64,000 nt of DNA from an uncultured Eubacteriales bacterium (GCA_900319695.1 ONPN01000001.1:99713-163712), one strand, 5' to 3'. Positions 44,351 to 53,473 are shown, counted from the first letter of the stretch. The notes: generated from the letters alone by a model not told the origin. Numbers and translations: made by a program.

Positions 44351-44380
44351 ACATCCGGGATCGGTTTCGATCCCGGATGT
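44351..44380. terminator. Convergent terminator between cysK and the Rrf2 gene
   Basis: A perfect 13-bp stem, ACATCCGGGATCG and complement around GTTT. On the minus strand it is followed by TTTTTA, so it best serves the Rrf2 transcript; on the plus strand it follows cysK but lacks a full T-run. Confidence 0.65.
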
Positions 44381-44477
44381 TGCCGTTTAGGCAATACCTC
44401 ATAATTCGGCAAGAGCAGATCCTGAGAAAATTTGGGTTCTGATAAAGGCACTTTTTCGCAGATGTACTTTGTGTACC

Positions 44478-44894
44478 TCAAGAAAAAGTGACGAAATCGA
44501 GGAGGTCCTGTACTGTGAAGCCGCCCAGATATTCGCACACGACTCTGTTCAGCCCCTCCCAGAGCGGAAGCGTCCGACAGGAGTCCGCGCGGGCGCAGGG
44601 CTTGCTGTCCGCCTCCAGACAGGCGACGGGCACCAGAGAGCCCTCGGTAAAGCGCAGGATCTCCAGCACGCTGATCTCGTCCGCCGGGCGGGCGAGGCGG
44701 TAGCCGCCGCCCTTCCCGCGCAGGCCCTCGATCACCTTGCCCTTGACCAGATCCTTGACGATGCTCTCCAGATACTTCTCGGAAATCTCCTGCCGCTCGG
44801 CCGTCTCCCTGAGCGTGATATAGCCGTCCCCCTGATGCTCGGCCAGATCCACCAGGACGCGCAGCGCGTAGCGGCCGCGTGTGGAAATCATCAT
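44478..44894 (-). CDS. Rrf2-family transcriptional regulator with three cysteines
   Basis: 138 residues, ATG-ATG start behind GGAGG. Winged helix at the N-terminus (MISTRGRYALRVLVDLAEH, EISEKYLESIVKDL, GLRGKGGGYRLARP). C92, C100 and C106 in ACLEADSKPCARADSC occupy the cluster-binding region of IscR/NsrR-type members, so Fe-S sensing is possible. The position next to cysK also recalls CymR, the cysteine regulator of Bacillus, which lacks a cluster. Target genes are not evident from the window. Confidence 0.9.
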   Translation of the reverse strand: MMISTRGRYALRVLVDLAEHQGDGYITLRETAERQEISEKYLESIVKDLVKGKVIEGLRGKGGGYRLARPADEISVLEILRFTEGSLVPVACLEADSKPCARADSCRTLPLWEGLNRVVCEYLGGFTVQDLLDFVTFS

Positions 44895-44920
44895 ACGGCG
44901 TTCCTCCTCTCTGTCGGCTG

Positions 44921-46831
44921 TCAGGCCGCGGTGTACAGGATGTTTTCCCCGTCCACGCTGAACTCGACGGTGTCGGTCATATAATTGCCGCCATAGATGT
45001 CGTTGATGCTGAAGGCATACAGGTAGTCGCCGTCGGGAAGCAGATCAAAGCACAGCTTGTCGTTGTTTTTCCAGACATAGGCGTCCCCGTAGTAATAGTA
45101 CTCGTCGTCCGAGCTCAGGGAGAAGGCGTCATAGAGCGGGACGATGCGGTCGCCCTGCTTCAGGGAATCGCCGGGACGGGAGGCGATGCCGTTTGAGCTG
45201 ATGCCGTCCCAGAGGTCCAGCACCCTGACCTCGCCTGTGTAGTCCCAGGCAAAGCGCAGATATTTCTCCTCACCGTTGACCTCGACGGGACTCGTTAAGA
45301 TGTCGTAGTCGTCGCGCTGGTCAACCAGATAGACGCAGAGCGCCTGCCCGTCCGGCAGGGCGAACCAGTAGCCGTCAAAGTTATCCTCGACGGTGCCGGT
45401 CTCCCAGTCCGCCACGACGTCGCTGGTATAGCCGTAGCAGACGACGTCGTCCTCCTCGGGCACGAGGAGATAGACCGCCGCCTCCACCGACTCCGTGTTG
45501 TTGAGGGCGTCCTCCGTCAGCGTAAAGACATAGATGCCGTCTTCATTCAGATGCGGCTTCTCCTGGAAGCTGATCGCCGTGCTCTGGCCGTCGTCCTCGT
45601 CCCAGTCCCAGTCCTCGGCCCAGTCCATGCTGCCGTCGTAGTCCTCCCAGCTGCCGCCGTTTGCAAAGCCGTAGGCGACCTTATTCACCAGCTCCAGATA
45701 ATAGGGGCTGATGCACACGTCCTTGAAGATGCCCAGCTCCATCGAGCCCTGCACCTCCAGCGGATAGTATACGGACAGGCCGCTTGCCCGGCTGTGGTTT
45801 GCCCCGCGCACCTGATAGACGGTGAGCGCGTCCAGCGCGGCGCGGACCTCCCTTGCCTGGAAGGACCAGTTTCCGCCCGCTTCGATCAGGCCGCCGAGGT
45901 CGACCATGTTCGTATAGCCCTCGCTGCGGTTGTTGCCGCCGAAGTTATCCGCCGACGCGATCCCGCGCGCGATCGGCGCGTAATCCGCGTTGTCCTCCGT
46001 CGCGGCGAGCAGATCCCGGGCGAAGGTGTCGAACGCCGTCCGAAACGCGCCGATCTTGCTCAGGTCCGTGAGCGCGAGCGTGGCGCCATCTTCCGCGTCG
46101 TTGTCGATGCAGTTTTGATAATAGCCGTCGCAGATCGCTCTGCCGAGCTGCGCGCCGTCGGCATAGGGATAGCTGTTCATAAACCAGCCTATCGCCTCAT
46201 AGTCCCAGCCGCTGCCGGGCTCGATCTCCTGCGAGGCGATCATATACTGCGCGTAGGGGGCGAGCATGGCGGCGGTCTCCACCGTGCCCATCAGGCAGGC
46301 GTCAAAGCCGATAAAATCAAAGCCCTTCGGCAGGATGCTCTGCACGCTCTGCAGGGAGCTCTCGATGTCCTTGAGGCTGAGGCTCTCGTCGTCGGCCAGC
46401 TCGTCAAAGCACACGCCGTTGATGCTGCCGCTGCCGTGGTCCCACAGCACAAGGCCGGTATGCGCGGCCGGATAGGCGCTGAGGCCCCAGCGCAGGAAGG
46501 CGCTCAGGGTGTTAGCCTCGCCCATGCTGGCCTGGGGCTGCCTGTCGACCAGCTCCCGCCGTCCGCCCGTGATGAGAAAGCGGTCGAGCGCGTCGGAGGA
46601 AGCGCCGTTTTCCCACTCGGACGCGCCGCCGGTCTGCACGACGAAGCGTACGTTGGCGTTTGTGTTCGCGTCGATCATCTCCTGCATGTTGTCGCTGGCG
46701 AGGGCATACTCACTCTCCAGATCGGCCCCGCAGATGTACACCAGGATGGTCCAGTCCCCTTCCGCCGAAGCGGACGCGCAGAGACTCACGCACAGGATCA
46801 GTGCCATCAGCATGGCAAGGATTTTTTTCAA
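44921..46831 (-). CDS. Secreted clostripain-family (C11) cysteine protease
   Basis: 636 residues with a Sec signal peptide (AMLMALILCVSLCASASA). The catalytic core has WTILVYICGADLES, H132 in LWDHGSGS and C179 in FIGFDACLMGT, the C11 dyad. ASQEIEPGSGWDY is also conserved. The C-terminal ~250 residues are beta-rich (VYLLVPEEDDVVCYGY onward) and probably a substrate- or surface-binding domain. The family cleaves after Arg or Lys. There is no LPXTG motif or C-terminal anchor, so it is likely released. Confidence 0.92.
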   Translation of the reverse strand: MKKILAMLMALILCVSLCASASAEGDWTILVYICGADLESEYALASDNMQEMIDANTNANVRFVVQTGGASEWENGASSDALDRFLITGGRRELVDRQPQASMGEANTLSAFLRWGLSAYPAAHTGLVLWDHGSGSINGVCFDELADDESLSLKDIESSLQSVQSILPKGFDFIGFDACLMGTVETAAMLAPYAQYMIASQEIEPGSGWDYEAIGWFMNSYPYADGAQLGRAICDGYYQNCIDNDAEDGATLALTDLSKIGAFRTAFDTFARDLLAATEDNADYAPIARGIASADNFGGNNRSEGYTNMVDLGGLIEAGGNWSFQAREVRAALDALTVYQVRGANHSRASGLSVYYPLEVQGSMELGIFKDVCISPYYLELVNKVAYGFANGGSWEDYDGSMDWAEDWDWDEDDGQSTAISFQEKPHLNEDGIYVFTLTEDALNNTESVEAAVYLLVPEEDDVVCYGYTSDVVADWETGTVEDNFDGYWFALPDGQALCVYLVDQRDDYDILTSPVEVNGEEKYLRFAWDYTGEVRVLDLWDGISSNGIASRPGDSLKQGDRIVPLYDAFSLSSDDEYYYYGDAYVWKNNDKLCFDLLPDGDYLYAFSINDIYGGNYMTDTVEFSVDGENILYTAA

Positions 46832-46942
46832 AACGACTCCCCCTCTTTCCGCGCGGGCCCGGACAGGCGCTTAACCGAATCCGACGCGGCGGATATAATG
46901 GAAATATTATAACATTATGATACAGAAAAATCCAGCCCGGTT

Positions 46943-48199
46943 TTACCGGATTTGTCCGTTGCCGCGGATGATATACTTATAGCTGTTGAGCTCCTCCAGT
47001 CCCATGGGGCCGCGGGCGTGGAGCTTCTGGGTGGAGATGCCCATCTCGCAGCCCAGGCCGAACTCGCCCCCGTCGGTAAAGCGGGTGGAGACATTGACAT
47101 AGACGGAGGAGGCGTCCACCAGGGCGGTAAACTTCGCCGCGTTCTCGTCGCTGCGCGTCAGGATGGCCTCGCTGTGGCCCGTGGAGTGGCGGGCGATGTG
47201 GGCGATGGCCGCGTCGACGTCGTCCACCACGGCGACGGCGAGGATATAGTCCAGATACTCCGTATCAAAGTCCTTCTCCCCGGCGGCAGTGCCCGGGATG
47301 ATCGCCGCCGCGGCCGGGTCAAGGCGCAGCTCCACCGGCACGAGACCGCGCGCCTCGCGCTCGCTCGTCAGGCGCTTTTGCAGGCGGGGCAGAAAGTCGG
47401 CGGCGATGTTCTTGTGGACCAGCAGCACCTCCTCCGCGTTGCAGACGGAGGGTCGGCTGGCCTTGGCGTTTTCGATGATGTTCAGCGCCATATCCTGATC
47501 CGCCGTCTCATCGACGAAGATGTGGCAGATGCCGGTGCCGGTCTGGATGCAGGGGACCTTCGCGTTCTCGGTGCAGCGCCGGATGAGCCCCGCGCCGCCG
47601 CGGGGGATCAGCAGGTCGATATAGCCCACGGCCCGCATCAGCTCGTCCGCGCTCTCGTGGGAGGTATCCTCCACAAAGCCGACGAGGGCGGCCGGGAGGC
47701 CCGCGTCCTCAAGCCCCTTGCGGATGGCCTGTACGATCGCGTAATTGGAGCGGAAGGCTTCGCGCCCGCCGCGCAGGACGACCGCGTTGCCCGATTTGAG
47801 GGCCAGGACCGCGGCGTCCGAGGTGACGTTGGGGCGGCTTTCATAGATAATGGCGATCACGCCGAGGGGGACGGAGGTCTTCTCGATCACCATGCCGTTC
47901 GGCCTTGTCACGCGGCGCAGCACGCGCCCCTCGGGGTCGGGCAGGGCCGCGACCTCGCGCACGCCCTGGGCCATGCCGGCGATGCGCTCGGGCGTGAGCT
48001 TGAGCCGGTCGAGCATCACCTCGCCGTAGCGGCTGCGGGCGGCGTCCAGATCGGCGCGGTTGGCCTCCAGGATCGCCTCCTGCTCGGAGATGAGCCTGTC
48101 CGCGATGGCGAGCAGGGCCTGGTTTTTCCTCTCTCTGGAGGCGGTCAGCGCCGGAAGGGCGCTCCTGGTCTCGATTAAAATTTCATGCGTTGTTCTCAT
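46943..48199 (-). CDS. proA: Gamma-glutamyl phosphate reductase
   Basis: 418 residues, aldehyde-dehydrogenase superfamily. VPLGVIAIIYESRPNVTSDAAVL in parts, GNAVVLRGGREAF, LIPRGGAGLIRR and the catalytic Cys region ASRPSVCNAEEVLLVHK are ProA blocks. It reduces gamma-glutamyl phosphate to the semialdehyde. Its ATG overlaps the proB stop, and it ends the proC-proB-proA operon. Confidence 0.97.
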   Translation of the reverse strand: MRTTHEILIETRSALPALTASRERKNQALLAIADRLISEQEAILEANRADLDAARSRYGEVMLDRLKLTPERIAGMAQGVREVAALPDPEGRVLRRVTRPNGMVIEKTSVPLGVIAIIYESRPNVTSDAAVLALKSGNAVVLRGGREAFRSNYAIVQAIRKGLEDAGLPAALVGFVEDTSHESADELMRAVGYIDLLIPRGGAGLIRRCTENAKVPCIQTGTGICHIFVDETADQDMALNIIENAKASRPSVCNAEEVLLVHKNIAADFLPRLQKRLTSEREARGLVPVELRLDPAAAAIIPGTAAGEKDFDTEYLDYILAVAVVDDVDAAIAHIARHSTGHSEAILTRSDENAAKFTALVDASSVYVNVSTRFTDGGEFGLGCEMGISTQKLHARGPMGLEELNSYKYIIRGNGQIR

Positions 48200-48972
48200 G
48201 TTGTTTTCTCCTTCCCCACAAATCTTGTCCCGACGCTCTTGCCGTCCAGTATATCATAGATCAGCCGCGGCTTTGCGCCGTTGAGAATATACATGTCCGT
48301 CCCGGCCTTCATGCAGATGTCCGCCGCCGTCAGCTTGGTGGCCATGCCGCCGGTGGAGAGGGCCGTGCCGCCCCCGCCGGCGCTCTCGCGCATCTGCGGC
48401 GTGATCTCCCGCACCTCGGGGATGAGGCGGGCCGTCTGCTCCCTGCGCGGGTCGGCGGTGTACAGCCCCTCGATATCCGACAGGATGATCAGCATGTCGG
48501 CCCCCACGCTCACGGCGACCAGCGCGCCGAGGGTGTCGTTGTCCCCGACGCCGATCTCCACCGTGGAGACGGTGTCGTTTTCATTGATGACCGGCAGGGT
48601 GCGCAGCTCGAGCAGCCGACCCACGGTGTTTGAAAAGTTCCGGTGCCGCACCGGGTCGCGCAGATCCTCACCGGTCAGCAGGATCTGGGCGATGGTGTGG
48701 TTATAGGTGCCGAAGAGCTGATCGTAGATATACATCAGCTCGCACTGGCCGACCGCGGCGGCGGCCTGCTTGGTCGCCATGTCGCTGGGGCGCTCGCGCA
48801 GATTGAGCTTGCCCACGCCCATGCCGATGGCCCCGGAGGACACCAGCACCAGCTCATGCCCGGCGTTTTTCACGTCGCTGAGCACCTTGCAGAGCGTTTC
48901 GACGTGCCGGATGTCCAGATGTCCCGTCGGATGCGTCAGCGTCGAGGTGCCGACCTTGACAACGATTCTCAC
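48196..48972 (-). CDS. proB: Glutamate 5-kinase without PUA domain
   Basis: 258 residues, GTG start behind GGAGG. RIVVKVGTSTLTHPTG, LVSSGAIGMGVGKL, LPVINENDTVSTVE, FGDNDTLGALVAV-like GVGDNDTLGALVAVSV and GGMATKLTAADIC are amino-acid-kinase blocks. It ends where the family's C-terminal PUA domain would begin in the ~367-residue enterobacterial form, so it is the short form. It catalyses the first step of proline synthesis. Confidence 0.96.
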   Translation of the reverse strand: MRIVVKVGTSTLTHPTGHLDIRHVETLCKVLSDVKNAGHELVLVSSGAIGMGVGKLNLRERPSDMATKQAAAAVGQCELMYIYDQLFGTYNHTIAQILLTGEDLRDPVRHRNFSNTVGRLLELRTLPVINENDTVSTVEIGVGDNDTLGALVAVSVGADMLIILSDIEGLYTADPRREQTARLIPEVREITPQMRESAGGGGTALSTGGMATKLTAADICMKAGTDMYILNGAKPRLIYDILDGKSVGTRFVGKEKTT

Positions 48973-48991
48973 AAAATTGACCTCCCTCTTC

Positions 48992-49759
48992 TTATGCGTC
49001 CCTGGCCGCGAGAACGGCCTCGATCACGGCGGAGCGGAAGCCCTTTTCCTCCAGCTTGCGCACACCCTGGATCGTGGTGCCGCCGGGCGAACAGACGGCG
49101 TCCTTGAGCTCGCCCGGGTGTCTGCCGCTGTCCAGGATGAGCTTTGCCGAGCCCAGCACCATCTGCGCGGCCAGCACCAGCGCGTCCCTGCGGTACAGGC
49201 CGCCCGCGACCCCGGCGTCCGCCAGCGCCTCCACAAACAGATCGACGAAGGCGGGCCCGCAGCCGGAGACGGCCATGCCCGTCTCCATCAGCCCCTCCTC
49301 GATCGGCAGGAAGCGGCCCGCAAAGCGCATGGCGCGCAGGAAGCCGTCGACGTCCGCGCCGGGCTGCGCCGTATAGAGGATCATCCCCTCGCCCACGGAC
49401 ACCGGCGTGTTGGGCATGATGCGGATGATCGGGCAGTCGCCCAGCATGTCCCGCAGTCTCTCGATGCCGACGCCCGCCGCCATGGACACGACGGTGAAAT
49501 CCCCGCTCTTCTCCTTCAGCAGGGGCCGCAGGCCCTCGCACAGGGCCGGGAGCATTTTGGGCTTTACCCCGAGGAAGATCATCTCCGCCGCCCGCACGGC
49601 CTCCGCGCAGTCCGAGACGGTGCCGCCGATCTCCTTTTGCAGCGCCTCCGCCTTCTCCGGGTGGCGGTTGACGAGCCAGAGCCGGTTCTCCCCTTCTCTG
49701 GCCGCGGCCCGCGCCAGCGCCCCGCCCATATTGCCTGTTCCTATGAACGCGATTTTCAT
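48992..49759 (-). CDS. proC: Pyrroline-5-carboxylate reductase
   Basis: 255 residues. NAD(P)-binding FIGTGNMGGALARA at the N-terminus, FLGVKPKMLPALCEGL, IRIMPNTPVSVGEGM, VSGCGPAFVDLFVEALADAGV and the C-terminal VCSPGGTTIQGVRKLEEKGFR signature. First gene of the proC-proB-proA operon; 19 bp separate it from proB. A possible -10 (TATAAT, 49813-49818) lies ~55 bp upstream without a good -35. Confidence 0.97.
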   Translation of the reverse strand: MKIAFIGTGNMGGALARAAAREGENRLWLVNRHPEKAEALQKEIGGTVSDCAEAVRAAEMIFLGVKPKMLPALCEGLRPLLKEKSGDFTVVSMAAGVGIERLRDMLGDCPIIRIMPNTPVSVGEGMILYTAQPGADVDGFLRAMRFAGRFLPIEEGLMETGMAVSGCGPAFVDLFVEALADAGVAGGLYRRDALVLAAQMVLGSAKLILDSGRHPGELKDAVCSPGGTTIQGVRKLEEKGFRSAVIEAVLAARDA

Positions 49760-49933
49760 ATGATTCCGCCCGCTTTCCTTGCTCTGATTTCGCTTCCGGT
49801 TTAAGCCCCTGCATTATACACCATCGCCGCGGATTTTTCCACAGGCAATGCGCCGCATTTGCCAGTTTTGCGAAAAAACCGGGGCGCGCGCCCAAAAATT
49901 ACGGTAAAGTCATCGGCTTTTACAGAAAATGTC

Positions 49934-49962
49934 TTGAAAATACGCGCCGTTGGCCATATAAT
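49934..49962 (+). promoter_or_regulatory. Promoter of the HD-GYP gene
   Basis: TTGAAA (49934-49939), 17 bp, TATAAT (49957-49962), with an ~80-nt leader to ATG 50048. Confidence 0.75.
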
Positions 49963-50047
49963 AGATGATAATTCTCAACCGCCGCGGCGTGTTTTCTTTG
50001 CGATTGCGAGCGCCCGGCAGGCGGATAACGAAACGGAGTTTATTCGG

Positions 50048-51412
50048 ATGAATCGAAACAGAAAAAAAGCACAGCTGATTTTTGTCGCCGTGCTTGTCGT
50101 GGCGATTCTGTTGTTTGCGGCAAGCATTATCAAGACAAATATATTTAACCAAAAGACGCACACGGTGTCCATCCCGGGCGCGGCTCTGTTTTCCGGGCAG
50201 CCCGCTCCGGATCAGGCGGTCTCCGTCCGGGCCGTCCCCAGGAGCAGCACCTGGACCAAGGTCTTCGACCCCGGAAACGAGGGCCTTACCGAGCCGAACA
50301 TTCAGGCGTACACCTATGACTTTACCGTCTCCAACAACACGGATGATGAGGTCGCGTCGTTTACCTTCAAACTGAACTTCGGTCAGGATACCTTCCTCGC
50401 CTCGGCCTGGAACGGCGCGCTGGAGCTCCATCAGTTCCGCGGCGGCGCGGAGCATACCGACACGATACCCGATCTGCGCGACTATAACCCCGACGATTAC
50501 GGCCTTGAGACCGTGGCGGTCGACGGCGAGCCGCTTGTGTCCATGCGCGCCGGGGATTATCTGCGCTACCTTCCCAGCGCCAGCATGAACGCCATGGAGA
50601 TACCGATCGAGCCCCGCGAGGGCACCACCCCTGGCTTCATCCTGTACGCGGCGATAGACGAGGGCATCGACAAGTCCAGCCTGGAGCTTGAGTACGTCTT
50701 TCACCGCCTGCTGACGAGCGAGCCGCTGTTCTGGCTCTCGCTGGCGGCCATGGCGATCTGGCTCATCGTGCTGGTCATCTTCGTCCTCACCTCCTTCCAG
50801 ATCCGCCGGTACAACGAGAGGCACAAGCGCGACAATGAGATCATCACGGAGTCGATCGAGACCTTTACCGGCTTCATCGACGCGAAGGACCCCTACACGA
50901 ACGGCCACTCCAAGCGCGTGGCCCGCTACACGCGGCAGCTTGCCGAGCAGATGGGATATGAGGGCGAGGAGCTCGACCGCATCTTCTACATCGCGCTGCT
51001 GCATGACTGCGGAAAGATCGGCGTACCGGACAGCATACTCGGCAAGCCGGGCAAGCTGACGCAGGAAGAGTTTGAGATCATCAAATCCCACACGCAGCGC
51101 GGCGCCGAGATTTTGAGCAGCTTTAAGAGTCTCGAGGACGCGGACGAGGGCGCGCACTACCACCATGAGCGCTACGACGGCAAGGGCTATCCGGAGGGAA
51201 AGGCGGGCGAGGATATCCCGCTGGTGGCCCGGATCATCTGCGTCGCGGATTCCTTTGACGCCATGAACTCGGACCGCGTGTACCGCAAGCGGCTCAAGAG
51301 GGATCGCATCATCAGCGAAATCGAAAAGAACAAGGGTCTCCAGTTCGACCCGCGCATTGCGGACATCATGCTCGATCTGATACGCAGCGGCCGCATCCCC
51401 ACGGAGGAGTAA
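50048..51412 (+). CDS. Membrane HD-GYP domain protein
   Basis: 454 residues from ATG 50048 (GGAG 10 nt upstream). TM1 (~8-28), an extracytoplasmic beta-rich domain (~35-220) containing FTVSNNTDDEVASFTFKLNF and SAWNGALEL, which resembles a CBM2-like fold, TM2 (~232-255), then HD-GYP (~270-450). H287 in NGHSKRV, H319-D320 in LHDCGKIGVPDSIL, HHERYDGKGYPEG with GYP at 380-382, and DSFDAMNSDR are all present. It is expected to hydrolyse c-di-GMP or a related dinucleotide, adding a third cyclic-di-GMP phosphodiesterase to the window. Confidence 0.92.
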   Translation: MNRNRKKAQLIFVAVLVVAILLFAASIIKTNIFNQKTHTVSIPGAALFSGQPAPDQAVSVRAVPRSSTWTKVFDPGNEGLTEPNIQAYTYDFTVSNNTDDEVASFTFKLNFGQDTFLASAWNGALELHQFRGGAEHTDTIPDLRDYNPDDYGLETVAVDGEPLVSMRAGDYLRYLPSASMNAMEIPIEPREGTTPGFILYAAIDEGIDKSSLELEYVFHRLLTSEPLFWLSLAAMAIWLIVLVIFVLTSFQIRRYNERHKRDNEIITESIETFTGFIDAKDPYTNGHSKRVARYTRQLAEQMGYEGEELDRIFYIALLHDCGKIGVPDSILGKPGKLTQEEFEIIKSHTQRGAEILSSFKSLEDADEGAHYHHERYDGKGYPEGKAGEDIPLVARIICVADSFDAMNSDRVYRKRLKRDRIISEIEKNKGLQFDPRIADIMLDLIRSGRIPTEE

Positions 51413-51418
51413 TACTGT

Positions 51419-51529
51419 TTTTCGTTAAAACAGCTCGTTTTAACGAAAAGGCATCGCGCAAAGCGCGCTGCCAGTTTTGTGCCCTTGGGCACAAAACACG
51501 TCTCATAGGTCTCCGACGCGCCTTTGGCG
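51419..51529. repeat. Interspersed hairpin repeat, copy 1
   Basis: It opens with a TTTTCGTTAAAAC / GTTTTAACGAAAA hairpin (51419-51449). A module GCAAAGCGCGCTGCCAGTTTTG...CACAAAAC.CGTCTCAT...CCGACGCGC follows. The same module recurs at 57353-57462 inside the leader of an array gene. Here it separates the HD-GYP gene from the first array gene and may terminate both. Confidence 0.7.
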
Positions 51530-51988
51530 CTATTCGCTGAGAGCTTTGATCGCGTCCGCCGTCCCGAGGACGGCGAGGTTCCGGCCGACGGTGGCGTACC
51601 ACTCATAGACGACCGTGCCGAAATACACAAACAGCTCCTCATGGCTGACGCGGTGGGGAAAGTCCTCGCGGTAGCGCTGCATCACATAGTCCGCGAGATT
51701 GTCTCTCTGCTCCTGTGTGAGCCCCGCGAAAAGCTCTCTCAGCGCGAGGGCGTCGGCCTCCCTGCCGTCCATGCTCTGCAGCGTGTTGGCGAGATAGCTG
51801 ACCACCGCCGGGAGAAACAGCTCCATCAGTTCCCTGCCCTTCTCCTCACAGTTCAGCCTATCGACGACGGCGGCACAGGGCGCGCAGGCGGCGGCGACGG
51901 CGTCCGGATCGATCTGCGCGGACGCGGAGACCGGGACGAGGCCCGCGAGCAGGAGCGCGCACAGCGACAGCGCAAGCAGTCTTTTCAT
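51530..51988 (-). CDS. Secreted protein 1 of the array (most divergent)
   Basis: 152 residues from ATG 51988 behind GGAGGAATG. Signal peptide (LLALSLCALLLAGLVPVSASA) then a helical acidic protein. CAPCAAVVDRLNC contributes three cysteines, which no other array member has. The LYP.V.QANH.YG core of the other members is absent; size, signal sequence start (MKRLLALSLC), orientation and solo promoter (TTGACA, 18 bp, TATAAT at 52025-52054) link it to them. Function unknown. Confidence 0.75.
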   Translation of the reverse strand: MKRLLALSLCALLLAGLVPVSASAQIDPDAVAAACAPCAAVVDRLNCEEKGRELMELFLPAVVSYLANTLQSMDGREADALALRELFAGLTQEQRDNLADYVMQRYREDFPHRVSHEELFVYFGTVVYEWYATVGRNLAVLGTADAIKALSE

Positions 51989-52024
51989 CCGCTCATTCCT
52001 CCTCTGTTGACTTATGATGGTTCT

Positions 52025-52054
52025 ATTATAGTCCCATGAGCCCTTATCTGTCAA
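52025..52054 (-). promoter_or_regulatory. Promoter of array gene 1
   Basis: TTGACA (52049-52054), 18 bp, TATAAT (52025-52030). Confidence 0.7.
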
Positions 52055-52068
52055 ATAAGCGCAGATAC

Positions 52069-52108
52069 GCAAAATCGCGCGCCGATCACGGCGCGCGGTT
52101 TTGTCGTT
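52069..52108 (-). terminator. Terminator of array gene 2
   Basis: CGCGCGCC-GTGATC-GGCGCGCG followed by ATTTTGCG on the minus strand. Confidence 0.7.
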
Positions 52109-52110
52109 TT

Positions 52111-52539
52111 TCAGGGGAACACCGGCAGACTTGCCATCATGCCCGCGACCATGTTGTTGGCCGCTGTGACCATGTTGTTTGCAATCTCCGTGCAGACACG
52201 GTTATACTCCGCGGTGGCGTTGTTGATCACGTTCTGGGCCGCCACGTTGTAGCACTCGGCCATCTGATAGCCGACCCTCTCATACAATCCCTCATAGCTG
52301 AAGGGCGCGTCGCTGACGAAGCTGTCGTAGTGAAGATACTGGCCCGGGTTCTGCACGCCGAGATCCTGGAAGCCCGTATAGCTGTTCACGAACATGGTCG
52401 CACCGGCAAACCTGCCGTAAGCGGCGTAAAGGCTGTTCATCTGCTGTACGACAGGATACAGGTCGACGTCCGCGTGCGCGGAGGGCATCATGGCGGCCAG
52501 CAGCATGACGCACAGCATCAGCGCAAGCATTCTTTTCAT
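52111..52539 (-). CDS. Secreted protein 2 of the array
   Basis: 142 residues, ATG behind GGAGAAGG. Signal peptide (MLALMLCVMLLAAMMPSAHA), then VDLYPVVQQMNSLYAAYGRF, the family's N-terminal core. A variable middle and a helical C-terminus (IANNMVTAANNMVAGMMASL) follow. No cysteine except one near the end. Solo transcription unit: promoter TTGACA, 17 bp, TATACT at 52589-52617 and terminator directly after the stop. Function unknown. Confidence 0.8.
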   Translation of the reverse strand: MKRMLALMLCVMLLAAMMPSAHADVDLYPVVQQMNSLYAAYGRFAGATMFVNSYTGFQDLGVQNPGQYLHYDSFVSDAPFSYEGLYERVGYQMAECYNVAAQNVINNATAEYNRVCTEIANNMVTAANNMVAGMMASLPVFP

Positions 52540-52588
52540 TTACCTTCTCCTTCCCAAAAAATCAAGCCGTTGCCGTACTTGTGCTTTT

Positions 52589-52617
52589 AGTATAGCTTTT
52601 TTGAAATCTCTTGTCAA
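52589..52617 (-). promoter_or_regulatory. Promoter of array gene 2
   Basis: TTGACA (52612-52617), 17 bp, TATACT (52589-52594). Confidence 0.75.
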
Positions 52618-52670
52618 TATATTGTTTTTATTTTGTAATCTTTTAACAACTTTCGCCTCACTCTCGCGCA

Positions 52671-52703
52671 GCAAAAAACCACACGCCGAAAGCGTGTGGC
52701 TTT
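52671..52703. terminator. Terminator of array gene 3
   Basis: CCACACGCCGAAAGCGTGTGG with TTTTTT on both sides; works for either strand. Confidence 0.8.
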
Positions 52704-52723
52704 TTTGTTTATTATGAAAGCGA

Positions 52724-53182
52724 TCAGGCGAAGGGATTGCCGAGGTTTTCAATCGCGGTTTCGACGCCGGCCTCCATGGTCTCGATCACGGCGACCAGAT
52801 CTTCACCCACGTCTTCGGTAGCCTCGGAAAGGTGGTACATCAGCTGCGGGAACAGCAGCATGTACAGTCCCTCATAGCTCATGCCGGTTTTCAGGCTTTT
52901 TACATGATCGAGAATGAGCTGGTAGTCATTGCCCATCTTCTCCGCCTCTTCTACGGCTTCCGCGCTGGCGTTCGGCCCGAGGATCTTGCTCATCTCCATG
53001 AACCCGTTATAGGCGTTGACCAAAATATTCGCCGTGGCAAAGCGGGCGTAGGCGTTATCCAGGCTCTGCATCTGCTGAACGGCGGGGTAAAGGTCGATGG
53101 TTTCATTCGCGGCGAAGGCGGATGCGGGGACGACGCTGACGAACAGCATCACGCAGAGAACCAGTGCAAGCAGTTTTTTCAT
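52724..53182 (-). CDS. Secreted protein 3 of the array
   Basis: 152 residues, ATG behind GGGAGGAT. Signal peptide (LLALVLCVMLFVSVVPASAFA), nearly identical to those of proteins 4 and 5. IDLYPAVQQMQSLDNAYARF is the core motif, then a variable acidic helical region and YEGLYMLLFPQL, which matches YEGLYERVGYQM in protein 2. The mature protein has no cysteine. Solo promoter at 53238-53266. Confidence 0.8.
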   Translation of the reverse strand: MKKLLALVLCVMLFVSVVPASAFAANETIDLYPAVQQMQSLDNAYARFATANILVNAYNGFMEMSKILGPNASAEAVEEAEKMGNDYQLILDHVKSLKTGMSYEGLYMLLFPQLMYHLSEATEDVGEDLVAVIETMEAGVETAIENLGNPFA

Positions 53183-53237
53183 TTTGTATATCCTCCCTGT
53201 AATTTGATTGTATATGCGGTGTCCTTTTACATAATTT

Positions 53238-53266
53238 ATTATACATAATTCTGTTCTTTATGTCAA
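53238..53266 (-). promoter_or_regulatory. Promoter of array gene 3
   Basis: TTGACA (53261-53266), 17 bp, TATAAT (53238-53243). Confidence 0.75.
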
Positions 53267-53473
53267 CAGAAATTTTTGTTTTTTTCAAGTTTTTCTTCAC
53301 TTTAAGCGAAGCTGAAATTTTTTATTTTTGTTTATCCGACTTTTCAACAACTTTTTGTGCTTTTCTCATTGTTGAAAACCGGCCGTCATTTGTCCATTTT
53401 TATTTACATAATGTTGTTTACATATTACTTTTCAACAATCCATTTCTATTCATTTTTTCTCCCCTTTCAAGCG

